DNA of 12,426 nucleotides from Faecalicatena sp. (lineage in GTDB: Bacteria; Bacillota; Clostridia; Lachnospirales; Lachnospiraceae), in assembly GCA_009774255.1 (NCBI GenBank), contig VSNK01000172.1, forward strand, positions 1 through 12,426, written 5' to 3'. The notes beneath the pieces are model-generated. The model did no database searches and was not told the origin of the DNA. It worked only from the letters and a program-made list of their open reading frames with translations. The position numbers and the translations under genes are program-made. Below, piece after piece: positions 1 to 6,231 of the stretch (its first letter is position 1; the number at the start of each line of letters is the position of its first letter).

Positions 1-202
1 TAGGTCATAAGGAATCCTCCCGCAAGCGGGTCCCTCCTTGTGACAACAGCTACCGGCATCGCCTCATTCAGCTTCCTTGCACATGGAAGTTTATCCTGCG
101 CGTAAGGTAGTGGTAATTATTGTGGGTTATACTAATAATTGCCTTAGGCACTTAATAGCGAAATCTTGCGCATCGTGCTTTTCCGGTTTATCCGGGTTAG
201 GT
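1..202. other. Intergenic edge region with two hairpins, no gene supported
   Basis: This is the stretch downstream of the DUF58 stop codon. It has a nested hairpin at 9-39 (outer AAGGA/TCCTT, inner CCCGC/GCGGG with a 2-nt loop) and an AT-rich inverted repeat, GGTAATTATT at 112-121 against AATAATTGCC at 134-143, with a 12-nt loop and one G-T pair. Neither has a run of T that would make it a convincing terminator. A minus-strand reading from an ATG at 57-59 runs open off the left edge, but it is too short to judge. A repeat copy occupies 145-198 and is listed separately. Confidence 0.4.
145..198 (+). repeat. Dispersed intergenic repeat, family 2, copy A
   Basis: This stretch matches 9431-9496 over its length: AGGC-CTTAA, then AAATCTTGCGCAT, then a TTCCGG...CCGG mini-hairpin followed by TTAGG. 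The second copy is about 9 bases longer between the GCGCAT block and the hairpin. Both copies lie just downstream of a gene end, here beyond the DUF58 stop on the opposite strand. There is no coding potential. It may be a dispersed small repeat or a degenerate terminator; the function is unknown. Confidence 0.6.
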
Positions 203-1360
203 TTATAGCTGCAGCAATTCCTGTGTTTCTCCGTTTACGGTCAGGGTTCCGTCTGCATTTAAGACTACGATGCTGCTGAAATTCACGCCTCGGAATGCGT
301 CCTCATAGCAGGCTTTTTCCAGATCCTCATTTCGGAAGGGCTCGGTGGACAAGAGGCGCCAGATCCATTCATAGACCTCTTCTGCCGTGCTGACTCTCCA
401 CTTGATGACCTGTCCGCTTTTTTCCTCAAACCATGCGGCCATGTGGATGCATTTTTCCTCCAGAAGGGTGATGGACAGCGAGGCTGCCTGCTCCAGCAGA
501 CGGTTGAAGCCGGCGCTGTCTGTATAGGCAAGAGGCAGGCGGATCCAGAGAAGCACCACGCAGCCCATGGGAAATCCATTTTCCTTGACCATCAGATGGT
601 CTTCTTTGGCGCTCAGCTTCCAGTGGATCGAATGGATGGAATCCGGGGGGCGGTACTCACGGATCTGGTAGACCTCACTGGGATCATCGCCTTTTTTTTC
701 GGTAGAATATTCATCTGCGTCGGCAAGAAATTCTCTCGTACGCCGTGTGATCTCCAGGGGCATCAGCTCGAAGGGCGGCATGATCCCGATGGCCCGGTGT
801 TCCTCAAGGGGGATTGTCCGGCAGAAGATGCCGGGCAGGTCATAGAGCACCAGGGCTTCCAGACGGTATTCTACCGTACCCGCGTACTGGGAATCCAGCT
901 CGATCTCCAGTCGCTGTTCCTCCGAGGGGGAGAGCTCTGAAGGGGCATATCGAATCCGGTGGGATGCTGCCGGAGACCTCCTGTAAAACGGGAACCGCCG
1001 GGTGGCGCCGGGAGCAGAATCCGAGGCGGACGCCGCGCCGTTCTTTCCAATATGCAGGGACTTCTGCCTGGAAAAATGGTTATGCACCCGGGCACGGAGG
1101 GCATATTTTACACTCCAGAGCCGGGAATGGTTTTTCAGGATTAGGGTGCCGGAAAAACGTTTGCCGCGCTCGGCCATGGCCGGGAACCTGCCGAACCGGA
1201 CACGCACCTGCCTGCCTATATACAAAAGGTACAGACAGGAACAGACGGGGTAGAGGAGCTCCAGGATGAGAAGGCCGGTCCAGATCCGCCCGTCATACAT
1301 AAAAAACAGATAGGTGCTGAGCAAAAGCACCAGTATATATCCGATGATTCGTGCTATCAT
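203..1360 (-). CDS. DUF58 domain-containing membrane protein
   Basis: The protein has 385 residues. Two hydrophobic segments near the N-terminus (about residues 5-22 and 27-48) would anchor it in the membrane with the rest cytoplasmic. The DUF58 signature lies at about residues 221-261, with REYRPPD, then IHWKLSAK and LMVKE, matching the family pattern REY-PGD...IHWK-SAK...L-VKE. The start ATG follows GAGGAT at 8-nt spacing on the minus strand. It sits 57 bp after the MoxR gene on the same strand, so the two are probably co-transcribed; MoxR/DUF58 pairs are a recurrent bacterial arrangement linked to envelope or complex assembly, often with a transglutaminase partner that is not seen here. 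An odd feature is a low-complexity, Ala/Ser/Arg-rich stretch at about residues 103-140 inside the N-terminal beta region. The biochemical role of DUF58 proteins is not settled, and none is asserted here. Confidence 0.9.
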   Translation of the reverse strand: MIARIIGYILVLLLSTYLFFMYDGRIWTGLLILELLYPVCSCLYLLYIGRQVRVRFGRFPAMAERGKRFSGTLILKNHSRLWSVKYALRARVHNHFSRQKSLHIGKNGAASASDSAPGATRRFPFYRRSPAASHRIRYAPSELSPSEEQRLEIELDSQYAGTVEYRLEALVLYDLPGIFCRTIPLEEHRAIGIMPPFELMPLEITRRTREFLADADEYSTEKKGDDPSEVYQIREYRPPDSIHSIHWKLSAKEDHLMVKENGFPMGCVVLLWIRLPLAYTDSAGFNRLLEQAASLSITLLEEKCIHMAAWFEEKSGQVIKWRVSTAEEVYEWIWRLLSTEPFRNEDLEKACYEDAFRGVNFSSIVVLNADGTLTVNGETQELLQL

Positions 1361-1417
1361 GTGTAATCCTCATCAATGAGCAAAAAAACGGCTGCGTCAA
1401 CAGACGTAAGGGTACAG

Positions 1418-2383
1418 TTACTTTTTGGAAATGGAGGGCGCCGCGGTGTGGTCCAGGATCTGTTGGATCAGGTCGTCCACCTGGATGTGGCCTACCTTTG
1501 CTTTGGTGCTAAGCTGGATGCGGTGCGCGGCAACGGCGGGAAATACGGCCTTCACGTCATCCGGGATTACGTATTCCCTGCCGCTTAAGTAAGCGCATGC
1601 TTTTGCCATGGAGGCCAGGGCGATGGTGCCCCGGGGGCTCAAGCCCAGGGCGATCATTTCCTGCTCCCGGGTGGCCTTCGACAGGCGGGCGATGTAGGAA
1701 TAGATCACATCATGGACAAAGATTTCACTCACCTGCTCCTGAGCTTCCAACAGGCCTTCGGCGGAAAAAACGCGCTCCGCCCTCATATCTGCCCTGCCGT
1801 ACTGGTTTCTCTTTAAGATGTCCACCTCTTCGTTGACCGTGGGATAGCCCATCTTCACGCAGATCATGAAACGGTCAAGCTGGGATTCGGGAAGGAGCTG
1901 GGTTCCGGCGGAGCCGGTGGGATTTTCCGTGGCAATGACAAGAAAAGGATTCCCTACGCTCCGGGTGGTGCCGTCTACGGTGACCTGGCGTTCCTCCATC
2001 ACCTCCAGGAGGGCAGACTGGGTCTTCGGGGAGGTCCGGTTGATCTCGTCTGCCAGCAGGAGGTTGCACATGACCGCACCCGGCTGGTACACGAACTGTC
2101 CGGTCTCCTTCTGGTAAATGGTAAACCCGGTCAGATCCGCCGGGAGTACATCCGGGGTGAACTGTACCCGGTTGGCTTTTAAGCCCATGGCATGGGAAAA
2201 TGCCAGAGCCATAGTGGTCTTGCCGGTGCCGGGAATGTCCTCTACGAGGATATGTCCTTTGGCGAGAAATGCCATCATGATCTGTTCGATGATATCAAAT
2301 TTTCCGACTACCGCCTTCTGTACCTGGCAAATGACGGCGCGGGGAGTGCCCCGGAGGTCGGGAGCTTCGCTGTAGTTTATCAT
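1418..2383 (-). CDS. MoxR family AAA+ ATPase
   Basis: This is a 321-residue ATPase of normal MoxR length. Visible motifs are Walker A GTGKTT (residues 52-57), Walker B LLADEINR (109-116), sensor 1 ATENP (151-155), an LDRF arginine-finger region (169-172) and sensor 2 SPRG (249-252), followed by the small C-terminal lid domain. MoxR ATPases are thought to act as chaperone-like remodellers for partner proteins, usually encoded next door; here the DUF58 protein follows in the same direction. The start is supported by AAAGGAC 9 nt upstream on the minus strand. A promoter could not be assigned with confidence, but a repeat hairpin lies about 60 bp upstream of the start codon (2443-2499). All catalytic motifs are intact. 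The gene symbol is left blank because MoxR subfamilies are not resolved here. Confidence 0.95.
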   Translation of the reverse strand: MINYSEAPDLRGTPRAVICQVQKAVVGKFDIIEQIMMAFLAKGHILVEDIPGTGKTTMALAFSHAMGLKANRVQFTPDVLPADLTGFTIYQKETGQFVYQPGAVMCNLLLADEINRTSPKTQSALLEVMEERQVTVDGTTRSVGNPFLVIATENPTGSAGTQLLPESQLDRFMICVKMGYPTVNEEVDILKRNQYGRADMRAERVFSAEGLLEAQEQVSEIFVHDVIYSYIARLSKATREQEMIALGLSPRGTIALASMAKACAYLSGREYVIPDDVKAVFPAVAAHRIQLSTKAKVGHIQVDDLIQQILDHTAAPSISKK

Positions 2384-2442
2384 AAGCTGCGTCCTTTCTT
2401 ATCTGACCATGTTGTGAATGAAAGTGATATTTTTCTACAATT

Positions 2443-2499
2443 GTTACTGTATTGGCCGGATGCCGTGCAGCGAGTGCACGACACCGTGTGAACAGTAAA
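2443..2499 (-). repeat. Solo module A of the hairpin repeat, inverted orientation
   Basis: Read on the minus strand, this matches the first about 55 bases of the 147-bp element at 3017: ACTGTTCAC, then a long hairpin stem, then GGCATCCGGCC and AGTAAC. Stem bases differ from the full copies in a compensating way: TTGCA/TGCAA in the full copies becomes GTGCA/TGCAC here, so pairing is kept. TACAA occurs on both sides (2436-2440 and 2501-2505), which may be chance. It lies between the MoxR start and the toxin-antitoxin cassette. Confidence 0.65.
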
Positions 2500-2548
2500 T
2501 TACAACTCCTTACATGTCATGCATGGTCTCCCTATTTGCAGATTATAG

Positions 2549-2583
2549 TACAGTTCACGGCCGGTTAGGCCGTGAACTGTAAC
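2549..2583 (+). repeat. Solo module C hairpin of the repeat
   Basis: A perfect 14-bp stem, TACAGTTCACGGCC (2549-2562) against 2568-2581, has a GGTTA loop and a trailing AC, giving the GTAAC end seen on the full elements. The same hairpin ends the 147-bp copies at 3163 and 12313 and appears degenerate at 6165-6199. No run of T follows, so it is not a standard terminator. It stands about 40 bp before the promoter of the antitoxin-like RNA. Confidence 0.7.
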
Positions 2584-2620
2584 ACAGATTATATTCGCAA
2601 TGTTAAAAAGAAGAATAGGC

Positions 2621-2649
2621 TTGAATCCTCTTCATAGATATGCTATATT
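2621..2649 (+). promoter_or_regulatory. Promoter of antitoxin-like RNA
   Basis: TTGAAT (2621-2626) and TATATT (2644-2649) are separated by exactly 17 bp, a good sigma-A-type match. The expected transcription start is near 2656. Confidence 0.65.
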
Positions 2650-2655
2650 GTAGAC

Positions 2656-2765
2656 AGAGGGAAAGCCATACAAGCGGCTCTACCCCTCTGTGTTAGGTTT
2701 TTACCTTTGTCTTTGACATAGGCAAGCCGTCACTAATGGGAGTAGTGGCGGCTATTTCTTTTTCC
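2656..2765 (+). ncRNA. Putative antisense antitoxin RNA of a type I system
   Basis: This is a transcript unit of about 110 nt with no sensible reading frame, bounded by the 2621-2649 promoter and a U-tailed hairpin. Its 5' end folds as ACAGAGGG (2654-2661) with CCCTCTGT (2684-2691), enclosing AGCC/GGCT. Its 3' end runs under the toxin gene, so it is fully complementary to the last few toxin codons and the toxin mRNA 3' region. The CCCCTC at 2683-2688 could also pair with the GAGGG blocks of the toxin leader. The layout, with convergent RNAs overlapping at a shared 3' hairpin, resembles the Fst/par and TxpA/RatA type I systems. The role as antitoxin is inferred from layout and from the peptide opposite. 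Confidence 0.6.
2725..2765 (+). terminator. Terminator of the antitoxin-like RNA, overlapping the toxin gene end
   Basis: An 11-bp stem pairs 2725-2735 with 2743-2753 around a 7-nt loop, followed by ATTTCTTTTT on the plus strand. The one T-G position is a wobble in the plus RNA but an A-C mismatch in the minus RNA, and only the plus side has a U tract. It therefore suits the plus transcript better; toxin mRNA may read further left. The stem contains the toxin stop codon. Confidence 0.7.
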
Positions 2766-2847
2766 TCTTAAAGATTGTGTAGCACAACCCCACAAGGGCG
2801 CAAATGAAGATACAGAACTGAAAAAGGTCAGCATATGTAACATACAT
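2752..2847 (-). CDS. Small hydrophobic type I toxin-like peptide (holin-like toxin family)
   Basis: This 31-residue peptide begins MYVTYADLFQFCIF, has one predicted membrane helix over about residues 8-25 (ending GLCYTIF) and a basic tail KRKKK. A polar start, a single helix and a lysine-rich C-terminus are the usual design of the putative holin-like/TxpA-like type I toxins of Firmicutes, which act at the cytoplasmic membrane. The start has an unusually strong Shine-Dalgarno, AAAGGAGGGTG, 6 nt upstream on the minus strand. A promoter lies at 2949-2977, leaving a structured leader of about 95 nt. An RNA gene converges on its 3' end. A second ATG 4 nt downstream is out of frame. Toxicity is inferred from resemblance and context, recalled rather than searched; it could also be a non-toxic membrane peptide. 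Confidence 0.75.
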   Translation of the reverse strand: MYVTYADLFQFCIFICALVGLCYTIFKRKKK

Positions 2848-2854
2848 TCTATCA

Positions 2855-2911
2855 CCCTCCTTTCTTCCGTCTGGAGGGCTACTTAGAACCCTCCAAAACT
2901 AGACTGGAGGG
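2855..2911 (-). promoter_or_regulatory. Alternating-hairpin leader controlling the toxin Shine-Dalgarno
   Basis: In mRNA order (minus strand) the leader reads CCCTCC (2911-2906), GGAGGG (2894-2889), CCCTCC (2878-2873), GGAGGG (2860-2855). The last block is the Shine-Dalgarno itself. The blocks can pair 1:2 and 3:4, which hides the Shine-Dalgarno, or 2:3, which frees it. Sequestered ribosome binding sites in the full-length transcript are typical of type I toxin mRNAs. The pairing is read directly; the switching is inferred. Confidence 0.65.
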
Positions 2912-2948
2912 GTAAAGCCGCCTGGCTTAATGGTCTTTCCCTATCGAC

Positions 2949-2977
2949 AATATATCATAATATTCCCTATATGACAA
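2949..2977 (-). promoter_or_regulatory. Toxin gene promoter
   Basis: On the minus strand TTGTCA (2977-2972) and TATATT (2954-2949) have a 17-bp spacer. The expected start is near 2942, giving a leader of about 95 nt. The sequence just after the -10 box resembles the start of the antitoxin-like RNA. Confidence 0.65.
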
Positions 2978-3016
2978 TATCTTTTATCTGTTACATGACT
3001 TTTGGACGCTTTGTTA

Positions 3017-3163
3017 GTTACTGTTCACGGTGCCTTGCACCTTGCTGCAAGGCATCCGGCCAGTAAAGCAGCGATTTCAGGCATCCAGCCCCTCGCCGTC
3101 AGGCGACTTTTCAATGGGCTGGATGCGTTACAGTTCGCGGACGGTTAGGCCGTGAACTGTAAC
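3017..3163 (+). repeat. 147-bp MITE-like hairpin element, copy 1
   Basis: It begins GTTACTGTTCAC and ends GTGAACTGTAAC, an imperfect terminal inverted repeat. Inside are three hairpins. Module A is GGTGCCTTGCA/TGCAAGGCATCC. Module B is CATCCAGCCC...GGGCTGGATG, enclosing CGCC/GGCG. Module C is CAGTTC...GAACTG around GGTTA. Its twin at 12167-12313 has the same length, no gaps and about 15 differences by hand count. TTGTTA flanks it at 3011-3016 and 3165-3170, a candidate target duplication. It codes for nothing, so movement would need an enzyme supplied in trans. Confidence 0.8.
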
Positions 3164-3199
3164 CTTGTTATTATAAGGAAAATGTCAAAAATATACATG

Positions 3200-3247
3200 C
3201 CGAAAGTTCGGAATCTACATTACAACAAAGCGGACAGGGTTTATACT
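3200..3247 (+). promoter_or_regulatory. Probable promoter and palindromic site before the glycoside hydrolase gene
   Basis: TATACT at 3242-3247 with TTACAA at 3220-3225 (16-bp spacer) is a plausible sigma-A promoter. Just upstream is the palindrome CCGAA-AG-TTCGG (3200-3211), placed where an activator or repressor could bind. The spacer holds GACAGGGT directly before the -10 box, a stretch repeated before the gene at 6309. The promoter call is moderate because the -35 box is weak. Confidence 0.45.
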
Positions 3248-3291
3248 AATACCTTGTGAAACGGCCGAATGGCCATAAGGGGATGCCCTAG

Positions 3292-3312
3292 GTATTGCTA
3301 TAGAAGCAATAC
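3292..3312 (+). promoter_or_regulatory. Leader hairpin of the glycoside hydrolase mRNA
   Basis: GTATTGCT (3292-3299) and AGCAATAC (3305-3312) form a perfect 8-bp stem with a 5-nt loop, 20 nt before the Shine-Dalgarno. There is no U tract, so it is not an intrinsic terminator. It could be a stabilising 5' structure or a protein-binding dyad. The role is unknown. Confidence 0.45.
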
Positions 3313-3347
3313 ACTAAGAAGCTGTGAGAAAAGGAGAAGAATCGGGT

Positions 3348-6098
3348 ATGGAAAACAATTATATTTTACCGTTTTTGTGGATGCGCGGAGAGGAGGAGGC
3401 AGTCCTCCGGGAGGAGATGGAGAAGATCTATGAGTGCGGGATCCGGGCGGTATGCCTGGAAGCGCGTCCCCACGATGATTTCTGCGGGCCGGGATGGTGG
3501 CATGATATGGACATCATCTTGGATGAGGCGAAAAAGAAGGGTATGAAGCTCTGGATTCTGGATGACAAGCATTTTCCGACCGGATACGCCAACGGGCTGA
3601 TCGAAAAGAAGTATCCGGAACGGAAAAAGATGTATCTGGCATGTACCACGGCGGATATTTTCGGGGGAGAGTATGAGCGGAGCCTGAATGTCAGCCGGAT
3701 GTTGAAGCCATCCATCGGATTCTGGCAGATCGGGGATCCGGTGGACTATGCGGAGCGGGAGAATAACAAGCTTTACGCCATCCTTGCAGTGCGGTACGCG
3801 GAAGGAAATGTTTTTCAGGAGGAGGTCATTGACCTGACGGAAAAATATGACGGATGCTATGTAAAATTTACTTTGCCAAAAGGGAATTGGAGGGTGTTTG
3901 TAATCTACAAGACTCGAACGGACGGGGGAAATGACACCTATATCAATATGATCGACAAGGAGTCGGCCGCGACCCAGATCGAGGGTGTGTATGAGTCTCA
4001 TTTTGCAAAATACGGCAGTGAATTCGGAAAGACGATCGCGGGCTTTTTCTCGGATGAGCCTCAGTTTGGGAATGTGGTGGTCTACAACAATTATGACGTC
4101 CAGGTGGGCAGGCTGAAAATGCAGCTTCCCTGGAGCGACGAGCTGCAGGAAACTCTCACCGGGCTGTACGGCGGCGGGCTGGCAAAAGCGCTTCCGTTCC
4201 TGTTTGTGGATTCCGAAGAGCAGGCACTTCGGACAGGGATACGCTATGACTATATGGATCAGGTGTCAAAGCTCTATAAGAAGAATTTCAGCGATGCCAT
4301 TGGGACATGGTGCGAAGAGCATGGAGTGGAGTACATCGGGCATGTGGTGGAGGACAACGGAATCCACAGCCGGCTGGGCATGGGACCGTCCCATTATTTC
4401 CGGGCCATGTCCGGGCAGCATATGGCAGGCATCGACAGCATCGGCGGGCAGATTTTATACGGGGCACCGGTGGAGCAGCGCAATGCGATGACAGACTGTG
4501 ACGGGGAATTTTTCCATTATACCCTTGGAAAGCTGGGGGCTTCCTGCGGACACTTAGAGCCGAAGAAGCAGGGCAGGACCATGTGCGAGCTGTTCGGCGC
4601 CTACGGATGGAGCTTTGGAGTGCGGGATATGAAGTATCTCCTGGATCATCTTCTTGTAAAGGGAGTGAACTACCTGGTTCCCCATGCATTTTCCATGGCG
4701 GAATATCCGGATCCGGACTGCCCGCCTCACTTCTATGCACGGGGCAATAACCCGGAATTCCCGTATTTTGCAAGGCTGATGAAGTACGCGAACCGGATGT
4801 GTGATCTGCTAAACGGCGGGCGGCATGTAGCTTCCGTTGCGGTTCTCTATGACGGGGAGGCTGACTGGACGGGAAAGAATATGCCCATGCAGAAGGTGAT
4901 CCGGCAGCTCCTGGAGCACCAGATCGACCTGGATATCGTATCCTTAGATATGCTGGATGACCTGGCGGCCTACAATGGCCGGCTGGATGGAGGGAAACTG
5001 TATATCAACGGAGTGGAATTCCAGGCACTGATCATCGGACATGCGAAGGAAATCCCGGAACGTCTGGCGGCATTTGTGGAAAAGGCCGGGGAATTCCCAG
5101 TGATCTTCGTGGACGCAAAACCGGAGACCGTGATCGGACAGGGCGGCCATACGGGGAGGCTTGCGGATCAAGACGGGGATGGATGTGCGGACGGAACAAC
5201 TGGCGGAGAGGCCGCTGTTTTGCCGGAACTGACCGGAACGGCCGGAGGAGAGGCGGCCGCATTGCCAAAGCTGACCGGAACGCTTGGCGGAGAAGTGGTC
5301 GCTCTGTCTGAGCTGGCGGCGGAACTGAAGGCAAGAGGATTCACGGATATTGCGGTGGATACGGAATTTAAGAGCCTGAGTTTTTACCATTATAACAAGG
5401 ATCGTCAGATCTTTGTATTCCAGAACGAATCCGCAACGGAGGTATTCAGCGGGACGGTGACTCTGCCGACAGCGGAGCCGATGGTATACTATGACGCTAT
5501 GGAGGATATCTATGAGCTGGCAGATATGCGGGAGGCGGCGGAAGGACAAACAAAAGTCGCACTGGAATTGCAGCCAGGAGAATGTGTTGTGATTCTCGAA
5601 CAAAAAAATATTGCATGCGATGTAAAACACTGGAGCTTCCGGGAGCAGCTTGCAGGGTTGGAAAGCAGGGATATTTCCGAGGACTGGACGGTGAGCCTGG
5701 TGAAATCCAAAGAATATCCGCAGTTCCCAGCAGGGGAAATGGTGCATGAGTTAAAGCCTGTTTCTGATGATAAACCTACGTTTTCAGGCATAGCATGCTA
5801 TGAAAAAACGGTTTGTTTGGAGGAAGTGCCTGAAAGGGCGGTGCTGAAAGCGGAGCATGTGTTTGAGATGATGAAGGTGACGGTAAACGGAAGCGAAGCA
5901 GGCGTGCGGATCTTCCCACCTTATCAGGTGGAGATCGGAAGTGCCCTGAAGGCCGGGGAAAATAAGATCGTTGTGGAGGTGGTGGGCACACCCGCAAGGG
6001 AAATGCTGGAAATCCCGCAGCCGCCGTTTGACTTCACCCATGAGGCGCTGGAGCCGATGGGGATGTTTGGGAAGATTGAGTTATTGCTTACAGTCTAA
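3348..6098 (+). CDS. Cytoplasmic glycoside hydrolase, GH106-like barrel with C-terminal beta-sandwich
   Basis: The protein is about 916 residues from the ATG at 3348, which follows AAAGGAG at suitable spacing; an in-frame GTG at 3324 lacks a ribosome binding site. The N-terminal half reads as the TIM-barrel hydrolase type often annotated as alpha-L-rhamnosidase (GH106-like): ILPFLW, GWWHDMD, FFSDEPQ (D236, E237), HVVEDNG (E335), GHLEPKKQGRTM (E404) and VPHAFSM (H446). A glutaminase/reductase-type central region (about 490-600) is followed by a Gly/Ala-rich tandem-repeat stretch (619-657). The C-terminus (about 750-916) is a jelly-roll, sugar-binding-like domain with an ERAVLKAEHVF...VTVNG pattern. 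No signal peptide is present, so it should act inside the cell on imported oligosaccharides or glycosides. The nearby isomerase and AraC-GH39 regulator support a role in sugar use. The substrate and catalytic pair cannot be assigned from sequence alone. Confidence 0.8.
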   Translation: MENNYILPFLWMRGEEEAVLREEMEKIYECGIRAVCLEARPHDDFCGPGWWHDMDIILDEAKKKGMKLWILDDKHFPTGYANGLIEKKYPERKKMYLACTTADIFGGEYERSLNVSRMLKPSIGFWQIGDPVDYAERENNKLYAILAVRYAEGNVFQEEVIDLTEKYDGCYVKFTLPKGNWRVFVIYKTRTDGGNDTYINMIDKESAATQIEGVYESHFAKYGSEFGKTIAGFFSDEPQFGNVVVYNNYDVQVGRLKMQLPWSDELQETLTGLYGGGLAKALPFLFVDSEEQALRTGIRYDYMDQVSKLYKKNFSDAIGTWCEEHGVEYIGHVVEDNGIHSRLGMGPSHYFRAMSGQHMAGIDSIGGQILYGAPVEQRNAMTDCDGEFFHYTLGKLGASCGHLEPKKQGRTMCELFGAYGWSFGVRDMKYLLDHLLVKGVNYLVPHAFSMAEYPDPDCPPHFYARGNNPEFPYFARLMKYANRMCDLLNGGRHVASVAVLYDGEADWTGKNMPMQKVIRQLLEHQIDLDIVSLDMLDDLAAYNGRLDGGKLYINGVEFQALIIGHAKEIPERLAAFVEKAGEFPVIFVDAKPETVIGQGGHTGRLADQDGDGCADGTTGGEAAVLPELTGTAGGEAAALPKLTGTLGGEVVALSELAAELKARGFTDIAVDTEFKSLSFYHYNKDRQIFVFQNESATEVFSGTVTLPTAEPMVYYDAMEDIYELADMREAAEGQTKVALELQPGECVVILEQKNIACDVKHWSFREQLAGLESRDISEDWTVSLVKSKEYPQFPAGEMVHELKPVSDDKPTFSGIACYEKTVCLEEVPERAVLKAEHVFEMMKVTVNGSEAGVRIFPPYQVEIGSALKAGENKIVVEVVGTPAREMLEIPQPPFDFTHEALEPMGMFGKIELLLTV
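5202..5318 (+). repeat. In-frame 42-bp tandem repeat within the hydrolase gene
   Basis: There are two full units (5202-5243, 5244-5285) and a partial third (5286-5318). Each encodes a variant of GGEAAxLPxLTGTx. The period is a multiple of three, so the frame is kept whatever the copy number. The stretch interrupts an otherwise conserved protein at a likely surface loop or linker. Confidence 0.75.
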
Positions 6099-6115
6099 GC
6101 GGGCAGTTGATGTAC

Positions 6116-6199
6116 GGTCAGGGACAGTTCCCTGGCCGATAGAAAAGTGACAGGCGGGAGGCGCTACAATTCGCGGCCGGCCGGACCGGAAACTGTAAC
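6116..6199 (+). repeat. Degenerate copy of the hairpin repeat, downstream of the hydrolase gene
   Basis: 6165-6199 aligns with module C of the 147-bp element, beginning TACAATTCGCGG and ending ACTGTAAC. The preceding bases (GGCCGATAG...CAGGC) match the end of module A, as if module B had been deleted. At 6116-6137 a 9-bp stem, GGTCAGGGA/TCCCTGGCC with a CAGT loop, lies 17 nt after the hydrolase stop. It has no T run, so termination there is uncertain. Confidence 0.55.
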
Positions 6200-6231
6200 A
6201 TAATTCCGTATGATACAAGTTCAAAAAATGG

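Noticed and set aside
9..39. T-box or other riboswitch
   Set aside because: GGGACCCGC on the minus strand recalls a T-box core only superficially; specifier loop and antiterminator elements are absent.
1..59. Minus-strand small reading frame from the ATG at 57-59, open at the left edge
   Set aside because: Only 19 codons are visible, overlapping a hairpin; coding cannot be told from structure.
443..940. Long plus-strand frame opposite the DUF58 gene
   Set aside because: It is a shadow frame; the minus strand carries the conserved DUF58 motifs and a ribosome binding site.
2443..3163. CRISPR array
   Set aside because: The repeats are hairpin modules with irregular spacing and mixed orientation; there are no regular repeat-spacer units and no cas genes.
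3130..3163. Module C hairpin as an intrinsic terminator
   Set aside because: None of the copies is followed by a T run on either strand that would support termination.
3217..3247. MerR-type operator with a 19-bp spacer
   Set aside because: The GGGTTTATACT half fits, but no TTGAC -35 box or left dyad arm is present at 19-bp spacing here or at 6230-6260.
3324..3347. GTG start giving the hydrolase eight extra residues
   Set aside because: No ribosome binding site precedes it, and the AAAGGAG that it would translate through is well placed for the ATG at 3348.
4288..5747. Long minus-strand frames opposite the hydrolase gene
   Set aside because: They have odd composition (rich in Cys, His, Pro and Arg), no domains, and are explained by the high-GC coding strand opposite.
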